15,885 nt of DNA from Saprospiraceae bacterium (lineage in GTDB: Bacteria; Bacteroidota; Bacteroidia; Chitinophagales; Saprospiraceae): contig JALHPW010000034.1 of the NCBI GenBank assembly GCA_022842255.1, forward strand, positions 1 through 15,885, written 5' to 3'. This document shows positions 6,702 through 13,251 of this stretch, piece after piece. The notes under the pieces were generated by a model that was not told where the DNA came from, searched no databases, and saw nothing but the letters and a program-made list of their open reading frames with translations. The position numbers and the translations under genes were made by a program. Positions within the stretch are counted from its first letter, which is position 1, and each line of letters begins with the position of its first letter.

Positions 6702-7925
6702 TTGCGCATCCTACAACTCTGCCATAAATTCCCTTATCCGCTCAAAGACGGCGGGGCCATCGCCGTAACCTATCTGGCCAAAGCCTATGCAGCGCTTGGT
6801 CACGAAGTGACGTTGCTCTCCATGAACACGAGCAAACATTGGTTCGACCTCCGCACCTTGCCGCCCGATTTTAACCACTATCAATCGGTACATACGGTTT
6901 TTGTGGAAAACCATATTCGCTTGTTGCCCACCCTGCGCAACCTGTTTTTTAGCAAAAAATCGTACCATGTGGAGCGTTTTGAAAGCGCGGAATTTGCCGA
7001 AAAACTCGCCGAATTGTTGAAAGCCAATGCCTTTGATGTGGTGCAGCTTGAGTCCATTTTTCTGGCCCCCTACCTGCCTGTCATTCGCGAACACGCCCCC
7101 AAAGCCAAGGCGGTCCTGCGCGCACACAACGTAGAGCATGAAATCTGGGAGCGGGTAGCCGCAAATGCCAACCCCTTGAAAAAGGGGTACTTGCGCCGCA
7201 TCACGCCCCGACTCAAAACCTACGAACTTGAACAAATCAACCATTGCGACCTCGTAGTGGGCATCAGCGCACGCGATGTGGAACGGTTTAAGGCCTTGGG
7301 ACTGAGTCGCCCTGCCACGGTTTGTCCCATTGGGCTCGATTGCCGTGATTATCAGCCCGATACGTCGAGTTTTCACCGCCCGCTCAGTCTTTCGTTCATC
7401 GGTTCGCTCGATTGGATGCCCAATCAGGAAGGCCTGCGCTGGTTCCTCGACAAGGTTTGGCAGCCCTTGCTGGCCCCGAATTTTCCGGAACTTAGTTTTC
7501 ACATTGCCGGCCGAACCGCCCCACGCTGGCTACAGGAACTTGAGATGGAGCGCGTCACTTTCCACGGGGAAGTGCCCAGCGCGGCAGATTTTCTGAACCA
7601 ACACTCCGTGATGGTGGTGCCACTGCTCTCCGGCGGAGGGATGCGCGCCAAAATCCTGGAAGGCATGGCGGTGGGCAAGGTGGTGCTTTCTACCCCTTTG
7701 GGCATGGAAGGCATTGAAGCCCGGAACCGCCAGGAATGCCTGTTGGCTGAGCAACCAGAGGCCTGGTTGGAGGCCATTCGCTGGTGTTATGCCCAGGGCG
7801 AGCAGCTGGCCATGCTCGGAGCCCAGGCGCGGTCTTTTTGCGAAGCGCATTTTGACAATGAGGTGGTGGCCAGGCACTTGCTGGAGGAGTTCACATTTGA
7901 CCAAAAACGACAAAATGTGGGCTAG
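6702..7925 (+). CDS. Glycosyltransferase, GT-B fold (GT4-like)
   Basis: A 407-residue GT-B glycosyltransferase that should move a sugar from a nucleotide donor to a cell-surface glycan or lipid acceptor in the cytoplasm. The N-terminal Rossmann half starts MRILQLCHKFPYPLKDGGAIAV (acceptor side) and includes the HNVEHE motif (142-147), common in this group. The C-terminal half has the donor-site segment SGGGMRAKILEGMAVGKVV with Glu320. The first Glu of the classical EX7E pair is not obvious. There is no ATG near the conserved N-terminus; the start codon is TTG at 6702, directly after the heptad repeat. It is preceded by the 142-aa gene and followed after 22 nt by the surface-protein gene, which suggests one operon. 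Donor and acceptor cannot be told from the sequence. Confidence 0.88.
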   Translation: MRILQLCHKFPYPLKDGGAIAVTYLAKAYAALGHEVTLLSMNTSKHWFDLRTLPPDFNHYQSVHTVFVENHIRLLPTLRNLFFSKKSYHVERFESAEFAEKLAELLKANAFDVVQLESIFLAPYLPVIREHAPKAKAVLRAHNVEHEIWERVAANANPLKKGYLRRITPRLKTYELEQINHCDLVVGISARDVERFKALGLSRPATVCPIGLDCRDYQPDTSSFHRPLSLSFIGSLDWMPNQEGLRWFLDKVWQPLLAPNFPELSFHIAGRTAPRWLQELEMERVTFHGEVPSAADFLNQHSVMVVPLLSGGGMRAKILEGMAVGKVVLSTPLGMEGIEARNRQECLLAEQPEAWLEAIRWCYAQGEQLAMLGAQARSFCEAHFDNEVVARHLLEEFTFDQKRQNVG

Positions 7926-7934
7926 TGGAAGCGC

Positions 7935-7942
7935 TACCTTTG
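7935..7942 (+). promoter_or_regulatory. Isolated -7 box immediately before a start codon
   Basis: TACCTTTG matches TAnnTTTG exactly and ends 5 nt before the ATG at 7948, so a transcript from it would be nearly leaderless. There is no good TTTG box at the -33 position, so this is a weak call. Confidence 0.35.
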
Positions 7943-7947
7943 CCGCC

Positions 7948-9774
7948 ATGAAATACACAAGAATGCTTTGCATGGCAAGCTCCGTTTGCCTGTTGTGCCT
8001 GACCACCAAGCTCCCCGCGCAAGAAGTTTTCCAAAAAACATACGACCATTTTTTTTCGGACCGCGCCAATGCCTTGGAAGTGTTGCCCAATGGCCGCATG
8101 GTGCTGGCAGGCGCGACGGCCCTCCAAAACAGCAGCCAACAAAACATAATGGTGTTGATGCTCAACGAACAAGGAGAACCGCTTTGGGCAAAAACCTACT
8201 CCACCGGACAGCGCACCGAAGCGATGGACATCCTGCGTACTGCCGACGGGAACCTGTTGATTGCTTTTGATGCCTTCAACGCCAGTGGCGAAGCCAAGGC
8301 TAGTTGGATGAAAATCAATACATTGGATGGATCAGTGGTCTGGAGCAGACGTGCCATCCCGAGCTGCCGGTTGCCCAAAATATCCCGCCTCAACGACGGC
8401 TACCTGCTCACCGGTGATTTTGTGATTTCTCCCACCGACCGCGATGCATTGGCCGTAAAAATCAACGAAAACGGCGATGTGGTGTGGTTCAACATTTTTG
8501 GCGAGCCAGGTTACGAACAACTCGGCGAGTGCTGGCAGGAGCCGCAGGGCACCATCCATTGCAGCGGGTATCACATTGAAATCAATGAATCCCAAGGCAT
8601 TTATGCGCGTTTTGATGCAAGTGGCAATATGCCCGGCGCTATCCAACGCTATTCGATTGGTAGTAATACCGATTTGTTGAGCCACATTGCACCGCTGGAG
8701 AATGGAGGATTGCTTTTTGCCGGGAATTCGCAGGGGTTTGACGACGACTATGCCCGGGCCTGGACACTCACCACCGACCGCGACGGGAACATCAAAACCT
8801 CCTTCACCTATGGGATTGACAACAAACACATCGGGGTGACGGACTTGATTGCTTTGTCGGACGACCAGTTTGTACTCAGCCTGGGCAGGCCCGCGCCCAG
8901 TGGCACACCCGCTACCCTGATCAAAATCAATGCGCAAAACGATATGCTTTGGCAAAACACCTACAAGGGTGAAGGCGCTGGAAATATCCTATGGCAAGTA
9001 AAAGCGCATGGCGACGGGTTCGCCACGGTTGGAACCAACACGGTGGGCAATCAAAACAACTTTTTCCTGGCCAAAACCGATGAAAAAGGCAAGGCTGGCG
9101 ATTGTTGTCCCACGGCAGCAGGCCTAAAACGCGAAACCGTAACCCCGGAGCAAACAGCTTTTGTGCCGGAAGAAACCACTGGTTTCGCGGCTCAAAACGC
9201 AGTCATAACGGTGGGTGAAGCGGCCGCTATTCCCAAAACCATTTGCCTGCCCATAAAACTTGATTTTGAAATCGCAGACAGTACGCTTTGTCCGGGCGAA
9301 TGCACCGAGATTACCTTGATAGACAACACAGATGGGGTAAATTACACCTTGGACATCGTAGGCGCAGAGCCAGACCCTACGGTGCCGGGACGTATATGCC
9401 ACACCGAGGGCGGTCAAATCATCGTAACCCGCAAGGGCGATTTCAACGGCTGCGACAACGAACTTTCCAAAATCGTGGAAATCGGCGCGAAGGAAGACGT
9501 GTTCCCAAATGCCTTTACTCCCAATGGCGATGGCGCGAACGATGTGTTTCGTCCGGTTTATCCCTGCGAGGTTGTTTTTTCCAACCTGAAGGTGTTCTCG
9601 CGCTGGGGCGAACTCGTATTCGAAACCGACACACCCAATGAAGGCTGGGACGGTCAAATCAATGGCCTAGACGCGCCCTCCGACGTGTACGCCTGGCGGG
9701 TGGAGTACGAAGCCATCCGATCTGGGGTGCAGCAGCGTTTTGTGGAGAAGGGTGGGGTTACGTTGTTGAGGTAG
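7948..9774 (+). CDS. Secreted surface protein with T9SS type B (gliding-motility-type) sorting domain
   Basis: I start at the ATG at 7948 (608 residues): MKYTRMLCMASSVCLLCLTTKLPAQ is a signal peptide. The in-frame extension up to 7714 lies inside the glycosyltransferase gene and is a shadow. Residues about 25-390 contain repeated blades of the kind LPNGRMVLAG...LMLNEQGEPLWAKTY, resembling delta-60/PQQ-like beta-propeller repeats. Residues about 430-515 look like a PKD/Ig-type domain (LCPGECTEITLID). Residues 518-608 are a complete type B sorting domain (VFPNAFTPNGDGANDVF, SRWGELVFET, GWDGQINGLDAPSDVYAW, ending KGGVTLLR). It should be exported by Sec and T9SS to the cell surface. Its precise role is not known; adjacency to a glycosyltransferase may be incidental or link to surface glycosylation. 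Confidence 0.9.
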   Translation: MKYTRMLCMASSVCLLCLTTKLPAQEVFQKTYDHFFSDRANALEVLPNGRMVLAGATALQNSSQQNIMVLMLNEQGEPLWAKTYSTGQRTEAMDILRTADGNLLIAFDAFNASGEAKASWMKINTLDGSVVWSRRAIPSCRLPKISRLNDGYLLTGDFVISPTDRDALAVKINENGDVVWFNIFGEPGYEQLGECWQEPQGTIHCSGYHIEINESQGIYARFDASGNMPGAIQRYSIGSNTDLLSHIAPLENGGLLFAGNSQGFDDDYARAWTLTTDRDGNIKTSFTYGIDNKHIGVTDLIALSDDQFVLSLGRPAPSGTPATLIKINAQNDMLWQNTYKGEGAGNILWQVKAHGDGFATVGTNTVGNQNNFFLAKTDEKGKAGDCCPTAAGLKRETVTPEQTAFVPEETTGFAAQNAVITVGEAAAIPKTICLPIKLDFEIADSTLCPGECTEITLIDNTDGVNYTLDIVGAEPDPTVPGRICHTEGGQIIVTRKGDFNGCDNELSKIVEIGAKEDVFPNAFTPNGDGANDVFRPVYPCEVVFSNLKVFSRWGELVFETDTPNEGWDGQINGLDAPSDVYAWRVEYEAIRSGVQQRFVEKGGVTLLR

Positions 9775-9810
9775 TTAGCTAGGTTTTGTACGTCAAGCTC
9801 AAAAAGTCGC

Positions 9811-9871
9811 ATAGCGGCGTCACTTTGGTAGCCCAAAGGGCGGCGAAGTGGCAGAACGGCGTAGCCGTGAC
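9811..9871 (+). repeat. Structured intergenic element upstream of mazG
   Basis: Nested inverted repeats: CACTT (9821-9825) with AAGTG (9846-9850) enclosing GCCCaaaGGGC (9831-9841), then a second hairpin ACGGCgtaGCCGT (9856-9868). GTCAC (9819-9823) can instead pair with GTGAC (9867-9871), excluding the first stem. No T-run follows, so it is not an intrinsic terminator as it stands. It may be a dispersed palindromic repeat or an RNA leader for mazG. Confidence 0.5.
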
Positions 9872-9897
9872 ATTATAGTAACATCAACCACACCCAC

Positions 9898-10665
9898 ATG
9901 AATACCCACCAACAAAAATTAGAAGCTTTTGGCCGACTGCTCACCATCATGGACGAACTCCGGGAGCAATGCCCTTGGGACCGCAAACAGACCCTGGAAA
10001 GCCTGCGCAACCTCACCATCGAGGAAACCTATGAGCTTGCTGACGCCATTCTTTCCGCCGACCTGAAGGGAGTGAAGGAGGAAATCGGGGATATCATGTT
10101 GCACATGGTTTTTTACGCCCGTATTGCTTCAGAGCAAGGTGCTTGGGATGTGGCCGATGCCCTGCATGCCATTTGCGACAAACTCATTGCGCGGCACCCG
10201 CACATTTATGGCGACATCAAAGTAGCCGACGAAGCTGAGGTAAAACGCAACTGGGAACAACTCAAACTCAAAGAAGGCAAAAAATCAATCCTGGAAGGAG
10301 TTCCATCCGGTTTGCCGGCCATGGTGAAAGCGTATCGGATGCAGGAAAAAACCAAGCAAGTGGGTTTTGAATGGGAAAACACCGAGCAGGTATGGGCCAA
10401 GGTGGAGGAGGAAATCGGCGAATTGAAGGAAAACATTGAGAATAATGCCCCGCAAGCCGATATCGAGGAGGAATTTGGCGATGTGCTTTTTTCCCTGGTC
10501 AATTATGCGCGTTTTATCGGCGTCGATCCTGAAACGGCGCTTGAACGGGTGAACCGCAAATTCAAAGCCCGCTTCGAACACATCGAGAAAAAGGCCACCA
10601 AGCCCCTGAAAGACATGACGTTAGCCGAAATGGATGTGCTTTGGAATGAGGCGAAAACGCTTTAA
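9898..10665 (+). CDS. mazG: Nucleoside triphosphate pyrophosphohydrolase MazG
   Basis: A 255-residue cytoplasmic all-alpha NTP pyrophosphohydrolase that cleaves (d)NTPs to the monophosphate and pyrophosphate, cleaning the nucleotide pool and, in some bacteria, tuning ppGpp. It has the usual two MazG domains. Domain 1 starts with the signature LREQCPWDRKQTLESLRNLTIEE, with metal-binding Glu42/Glu43/Glu46 and Glu61/Glu62/Asp65 (EEIGD). Domain 2 has Glu171/Glu172/Glu175 and Glu191/Glu192/Asp195 (EEFGDVLF). Length and motifs are normal for the family. It follows the structured element at 9811-9871. Its stop codon interlocks with that of the convergent metalloprotease gene, leaving no space for a terminator. 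Confidence 0.97.
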   Translation: MNTHQQKLEAFGRLLTIMDELREQCPWDRKQTLESLRNLTIEETYELADAILSADLKGVKEEIGDIMLHMVFYARIASEQGAWDVADALHAICDKLIARHPHIYGDIKVADEAEVKRNWEQLKLKEGKKSILEGVPSGLPAMVKAYRMQEKTKQVGFEWENTEQVWAKVEEEIGELKENIENNAPQADIEEEFGDVLFSLVNYARFIGVDPETALERVNRKFKARFEHIEKKATKPLKDMTLAEMDVLWNEAKTL

Positions 10666-11318
10666 CGGCGCGCGCCACGAAACACCTCCCTGATATTCCA
10701 ATAGAAGAGCAGCGCTGCCAACCCCAACCAAATATACATCCAAATCTGGGCAGGAAACAGCCCCACTACTTTTTCGTACATGGCCAAATCGCTGCTTGGG
10801 CCAACGTTGAAGTCCTGGATGATGTACAAAACGGCCGCCAAACCCAGGAACATCAGCACATCCTGGTCAAGACGGGTCCTAAGTGCAATATAGGCCAGGC
10901 ACAGCGCAAACAACCACAAAATTCCGGTGCTCTCAAACGATTCAAACCACACCAAACCCGCCAAACCCATAAAAATAGCCATTACCAGCAAAGTGCCCTG
11001 TGCCAACCGGTGATGCTTGGCGCCAATGCGAAAAAGCACATTTCCCAAAATCGCACTGCCCAGGTAACCGCCCATCAGCACAACGCCCGGGCTTCCACCC
11101 CGCGTAACCGTGTAGCCACTACCATCTGGGTTGACTTGCAAGCCCTCCACCGTTCCGCCGGTCAGAATTGCACCCAAGGCGTGCCCAAACTCGTGCAAAA
11201 AAGTGACCAACATCGTCACGGGATACAATAACAAGGCGCCGAACGAACCACCCATGAATTTGAGCACAGCGTATACCAATAGCATCGCAAAAACGCGAAA
11301 GTGAAGTTGGGTTTGCAT
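10662..11318 (-). CDS. M50B-type membrane zinc metalloprotease
   Basis: A 218-residue integral membrane protein with about five to six hydrophobic segments. The zinc motif HEFGH (HExxH) is at residues 42-46 inside the hydrophobic stretch LLYPVTMLVTFLHEFGHALGAILTGG, followed by VEGLQVNPDGSGYTVTRGGSP, which fits the Peptidase_M50B family. The family is related to site-2 proteases, but the canonical NxxPxxxLDG motif is not seen; the third ligand is not obvious. A role in intramembrane proteolysis is therefore only inferred. The gene lies 94 nt downstream of the GH1 gene on the same strand, with heptad repeats between, so it may share its transcript. It is convergent with mazG and overlaps it by 4 bp. 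Confidence 0.85.
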   Translation of the reverse strand: MQTQLHFRVFAMLLVYAVLKFMGGSFGALLLYPVTMLVTFLHEFGHALGAILTGGTVEGLQVNPDGSGYTVTRGGSPGVVLMGGYLGSAILGNVLFRIGAKHHRLAQGTLLVMAIFMGLAGLVWFESFESTGILWLFALCLAYIALRTRLDQDVLMFLGLAAVLYIIQDFNVGPSSDLAMYEKVVGLFPAQIWMYIWLGLAALLFYWNIREVFRGARR

Positions 11319-11331
11319 AAAAAGTTTTGCA

Positions 11332-11359
11332 ATTACGAGTTACGATTTGGGATTGACGA
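11332..11359 (-). repeat. 7-bp tandem repeat upstream of the M50 gene
   Basis: Four heptamers with minus-strand consensus TCGTAAT (units tcgtcaa, tcccaaa, tcgtaac, tcgtaat). They end 13 nt before the ATG of the M50 gene and occupy the gap after the GH1 stop. Confidence 0.6.
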
Positions 11360-11412
11360 TTGCCTCGATGTGCATTTTGTTTCGCGAATCCAATGTCAAA
11401 ATTCCATTTTGT

Positions 11413-12591
11413 TCAAACATCCAGCCCATTCTCCTTGGCTACCCGCTCATAATACTCCCCGGCTACGGTCATTTCTCGGTCCATCGTTTCAAAATTTACC
11501 CGCGCAAGCCCAAAACGAAAGGTCGGCCCCAAGTGCCATTCAAAATTATCCCAGGTGCTCCAGTGGATATAGCCCTTTAGGTCCACGCCATCCTGAATCG
11601 CTTCGTGGCAGATTTTCAAGTAATCTTTAATCGCCGCAATCCGCTGCTGCGCGTTGTCCGTACAAATCCCGTTTTCGGTGATGATGATTGGTTTTCCGTA
11701 CTTTTTGTGGAATTGGCGCAGTATTTCACCCAATCCTTCCGGGCGGTAGCCCCACATTTTGTCGTGTGGGATATTGAGCTTTTCCAAGTCATTTTTACGC
11801 GTCATCGCATCCATCGGCAAGGGGTCAAAAACCATGTAGGCGTAATAGCTCAAGCCCCAAAAATCACAGCGTTCAAAGGGTTGGGCGGCACGTGTCATGA
11901 ACCACCAACGTACAAAAGCAGCAGCCAGTTTCCCTAATATGCCCCGCCCCTCAAAACAAGCCGTGTTCAAGGAAATACCAACGGGAGCATCCGTTTTGTC
12001 GCGCAACATCGTCACAGCGATATCGTGCGCTTTGCCCATGTTGTCGAGTACCCGGTTGGCCATGAAGTAGCGGCCTTTTTTCCTTGGAGGGAAATTCCCC
12101 AACATAAAAGCGTTCATCGCATATACATTGGGCTCGTTGAAGGTGTTCCAGGCCTTCACATACGGGCTAAAATGCTTGATACACTGTCGTACAAAATCGA
12201 TGAAAAAGGGAATGTTGTCTTCATTCGTCCAGGCGCCTTTTTGTTCAAACCAGTTGGGATGGGCAAAATGGTGCAACACAAACATCAGCCCAACCCCGCG
12301 TGCCTGCAAATCTTCAAAAAACACACGGTATTCGGTCACGACTTCCGGGTCAAACTTCGCGAATGGTTCCCGCTGTAGGCGGCTCCAATCCACCCCACAA
12401 CGATAGATGGTGCCAAACCGGGCAATGGTTTTGGCGTCTTCCATACGGCGCAATTCATGGTCGGTAGTTCGCTCAAAAACATAGCCATCCATAGCCCGGA
12501 GCCCGCGCCAAGGGTGGTCGCCAGCGGTCTCCACCTGCGCTGCGGCCGTTGAGCTGCCCCATAAAAAGCCTTCTGGAAAAACTAGTCGCAT
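11413..12591 (-). CDS. Glycoside hydrolase family 1 enzyme (beta-glycosidase-like)
   Basis: A 392-residue retaining beta-glycosidase of family GH1. The acid/base Glu is in WNTFNEPN (Glu153) and the nucleophile in IIITENG (Glu306). Gln19 (FLWGSSTAAAQVE) and the WSTWDNFEW segment near the C-terminus fit the glycone-binding site. No signal peptide is present, so it should act in the cytoplasm on imported oligosaccharides or glycosides. I start at ATG 12591; the codon before it (12592-12594) is TTG and gives only one extra residue. It is shorter than typical GH1 enzymes (about 440-500), and the region normally YRFSISWSRI reads YRCGVDWSRL, so specificity may differ. A 17-bp palindrome lies 45 nt upstream, and the M50 gene follows on the same strand. 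Confidence 0.92.
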   Translation of the reverse strand: MRLVFPEGFLWGSSTAAAQVETAGDHPWRGLRAMDGYVFERTTDHELRRMEDAKTIARFGTIYRCGVDWSRLQREPFAKFDPEVVTEYRVFFEDLQARGVGLMFVLHHFAHPNWFEQKGAWTNEDNIPFFIDFVRQCIKHFSPYVKAWNTFNEPNVYAMNAFMLGNFPPRKKGRYFMANRVLDNMGKAHDIAVTMLRDKTDAPVGISLNTACFEGRGILGKLAAAFVRWWFMTRAAQPFERCDFWGLSYYAYMVFDPLPMDAMTRKNDLEKLNIPHDKMWGYRPEGLGEILRQFHKKYGKPIIITENGICTDNAQQRIAAIKDYLKICHEAIQDGVDLKGYIHWSTWDNFEWHLGPTFRFGLARVNFETMDREMTVAGEYYERVAKENGLDV

Positions 12592-12636
12592 CAAGTAGGA
12601 ATGGTTGGAAACACGAAATTAGGGTGCAAACATTCG

Positions 12637-12653
12637 GAAAGTTTGAAACTTTC
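12637..12653. promoter_or_regulatory. 17-bp perfect palindrome, candidate operator of the GH1 gene
   Basis: GAAAGTTTGAAACTTTC: arms of 8 bp around one central base, 45 nt upstream of the GH1 start. Next to it AATGTTTG (minus strand, 12634-12627) is one mismatch from the TAnnTTTG -7 box, so a bound protein would cover the promoter. No clear -33 box is seen. It might alternatively be a copy of a dispersed repeat. Confidence 0.45.
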
Positions 12654-12674
12654 TGGCAGTTTAATGCCTACAAA

Positions 12675-12698
12675 CAAAAAGACCCACCGAAGCGGGCC
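12675..12698 (-). terminator. Minus-strand terminator with a UUCG tetraloop
   Basis: On the minus strand GGCCCGC-TTCG-GTGGGTC (12698-12681) forms a 7-bp stem with two G-U pairs and a C(UUCG)G loop, followed directly by TTTTTG. It lies 84 nt before the GH1 start, so it insulates that gene from whatever is transcribed upstream. Confidence 0.7.
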
Positions 12699-12852
12699 TC
12701 TTTGCGGGGGGTAGGAAGATTATCGAAAACCCCGATTAGAACGGGAAAACCGAAAGGCCAAGGGCCGTAGTTCAATTCGATTTCTTATCGGTTGGGAGTT
12801 TTCTTTAGTCTTAAGTGTGGTTTTATCGTCAGCCAAATATTGGCATTTTTTG

Positions 12853-12889
12853 AAAAAAGCCCCTCACCGCGAGCCTAACCGGAAGGGGC
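12853..12889 (-). terminator. Minus-strand terminator in the intergenic gap
   Basis: GCCCCT (12889-12884, minus strand) pairs with AGGGGC (12864-12859), with an internal GC-rich loop, and is followed by TTTTTTC. No protein-coding gene lies directly upstream on this strand, which hints at a non-coding transcript. Confidence 0.55.
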
Positions 12890-13070
12890 AACCATGAGAT
12901 TATAAATGTAACAGAATATGTGACAGGCCGCTGAAGCCGCCGAAGCGACATCAGACCAGACCACAAAACGTAACCATACAGTCGTGGTGGCAAGGATTAT
13001 AAAGTAGACACTTTAAAATCGGAAAAAAGATCGGTTGGGAGAGCAAAATTCGGCATGAATGCCGCGGATT

Positions 13071-13146
13071 AAAAAGAAAAGGTTGGTGCAAAGATAGAGC
13101 GGCTACCTCATGCACCAACCTTTTCAATTTATTTTTTAGCGTACTG
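13071..13146 (-). ncRNA. Candidate small RNA between promoter and terminator
   Basis: A minus-strand promoter (13150-13179) predicts a start near 13146, and a strong hairpin with T-tract ends near 13071, giving a transcript of about 75 nt. It contains no sensible reading frame: its only ATG is followed after one codon by TAG. It starts about 105 nt after the FadL gene stop, so it could also be read as the 3' end of that transcript. I recognise no known RNA family (not tmRNA, SRP RNA or RNase P RNA by their conserved motifs). Confidence 0.4.
13076..13125. terminator. Strong hairpin with T-tracts on both sides
   Basis: Perfect 15-bp arms GAAAAGGTTGGTGCA (13076-13090) and TGCACCAACCTTTTC (13111-13125) with a 20-nt loop. 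On the minus strand it is followed by TTTTTAAT; on the plus strand by AATTTATTTTTT. It can end the FadL-type transcript or the candidate small RNA. Confidence 0.8.
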
Positions 13147-13149
13147 GTA

Positions 13150-13179
13150 CAAAGTTACCAGCCGATTGCATACCACAAA
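13150..13179 (-). promoter_or_regulatory. Bacteroidota-type promoter inside the intergenic gap
   Basis: Minus-strand TTTG (13179-13176), 18 nt, then TAACTTTG (13157-13150), an exact TAnnTTTG match. It lies just downstream of the FadL gene stop and points away from it, towards the hairpin at 13076-13125. The -7 box falls within a small inverted repeat (CTGGTA 13144-13149 / TACCAG 13156-13161). Confidence 0.55.
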
Positions 13180-13251
13180 AAAGGTATTTTATTCGAGCAA
13201 CATTTTGAAAATCAAACAATTGCTCCTTAATCATACCTCTGTTTGGAATCA

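Larger units (their letters stand above)
12595..13251. other. Long non-coding gap between the GH1 and FadL-type genes
   Basis: 657 nt without a convincing protein-coding gene. It holds a palindrome near the GH1 start (12637-12653), three minus-strand terminator-like hairpins (12681-12698, 12859-12889, 13076-13125), a minus-strand promoter (13150-13179) and small hairpins: CGGCATgaATGCCG at 13051-13064 and GCCAA/TTGGC at 12832-12844. The 12-mer ATCGGTTGGGAG occurs twice in the same orientation (12787-12798 and 13030-13041). Confidence 0.6.

Noticed and set aside
7714..7947. Upstream extension of the T9SS type B protein
   Set aside because: It overlaps the glycosyltransferase in another frame, and a complete signal peptide begins at 7948.
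12549..12770. 73-codon plus-strand frame over the GH1 upstream region
   Set aside because: It starts inside the GH1 gene on the other strand and crosses the palindrome and a terminator hairpin; there is no family resemblance.
12763..12835. tRNA-like start (GTAGTTCAATTCGAT)
   Set aside because: No matching acceptor stem, anticodon arm or T-arm follows.
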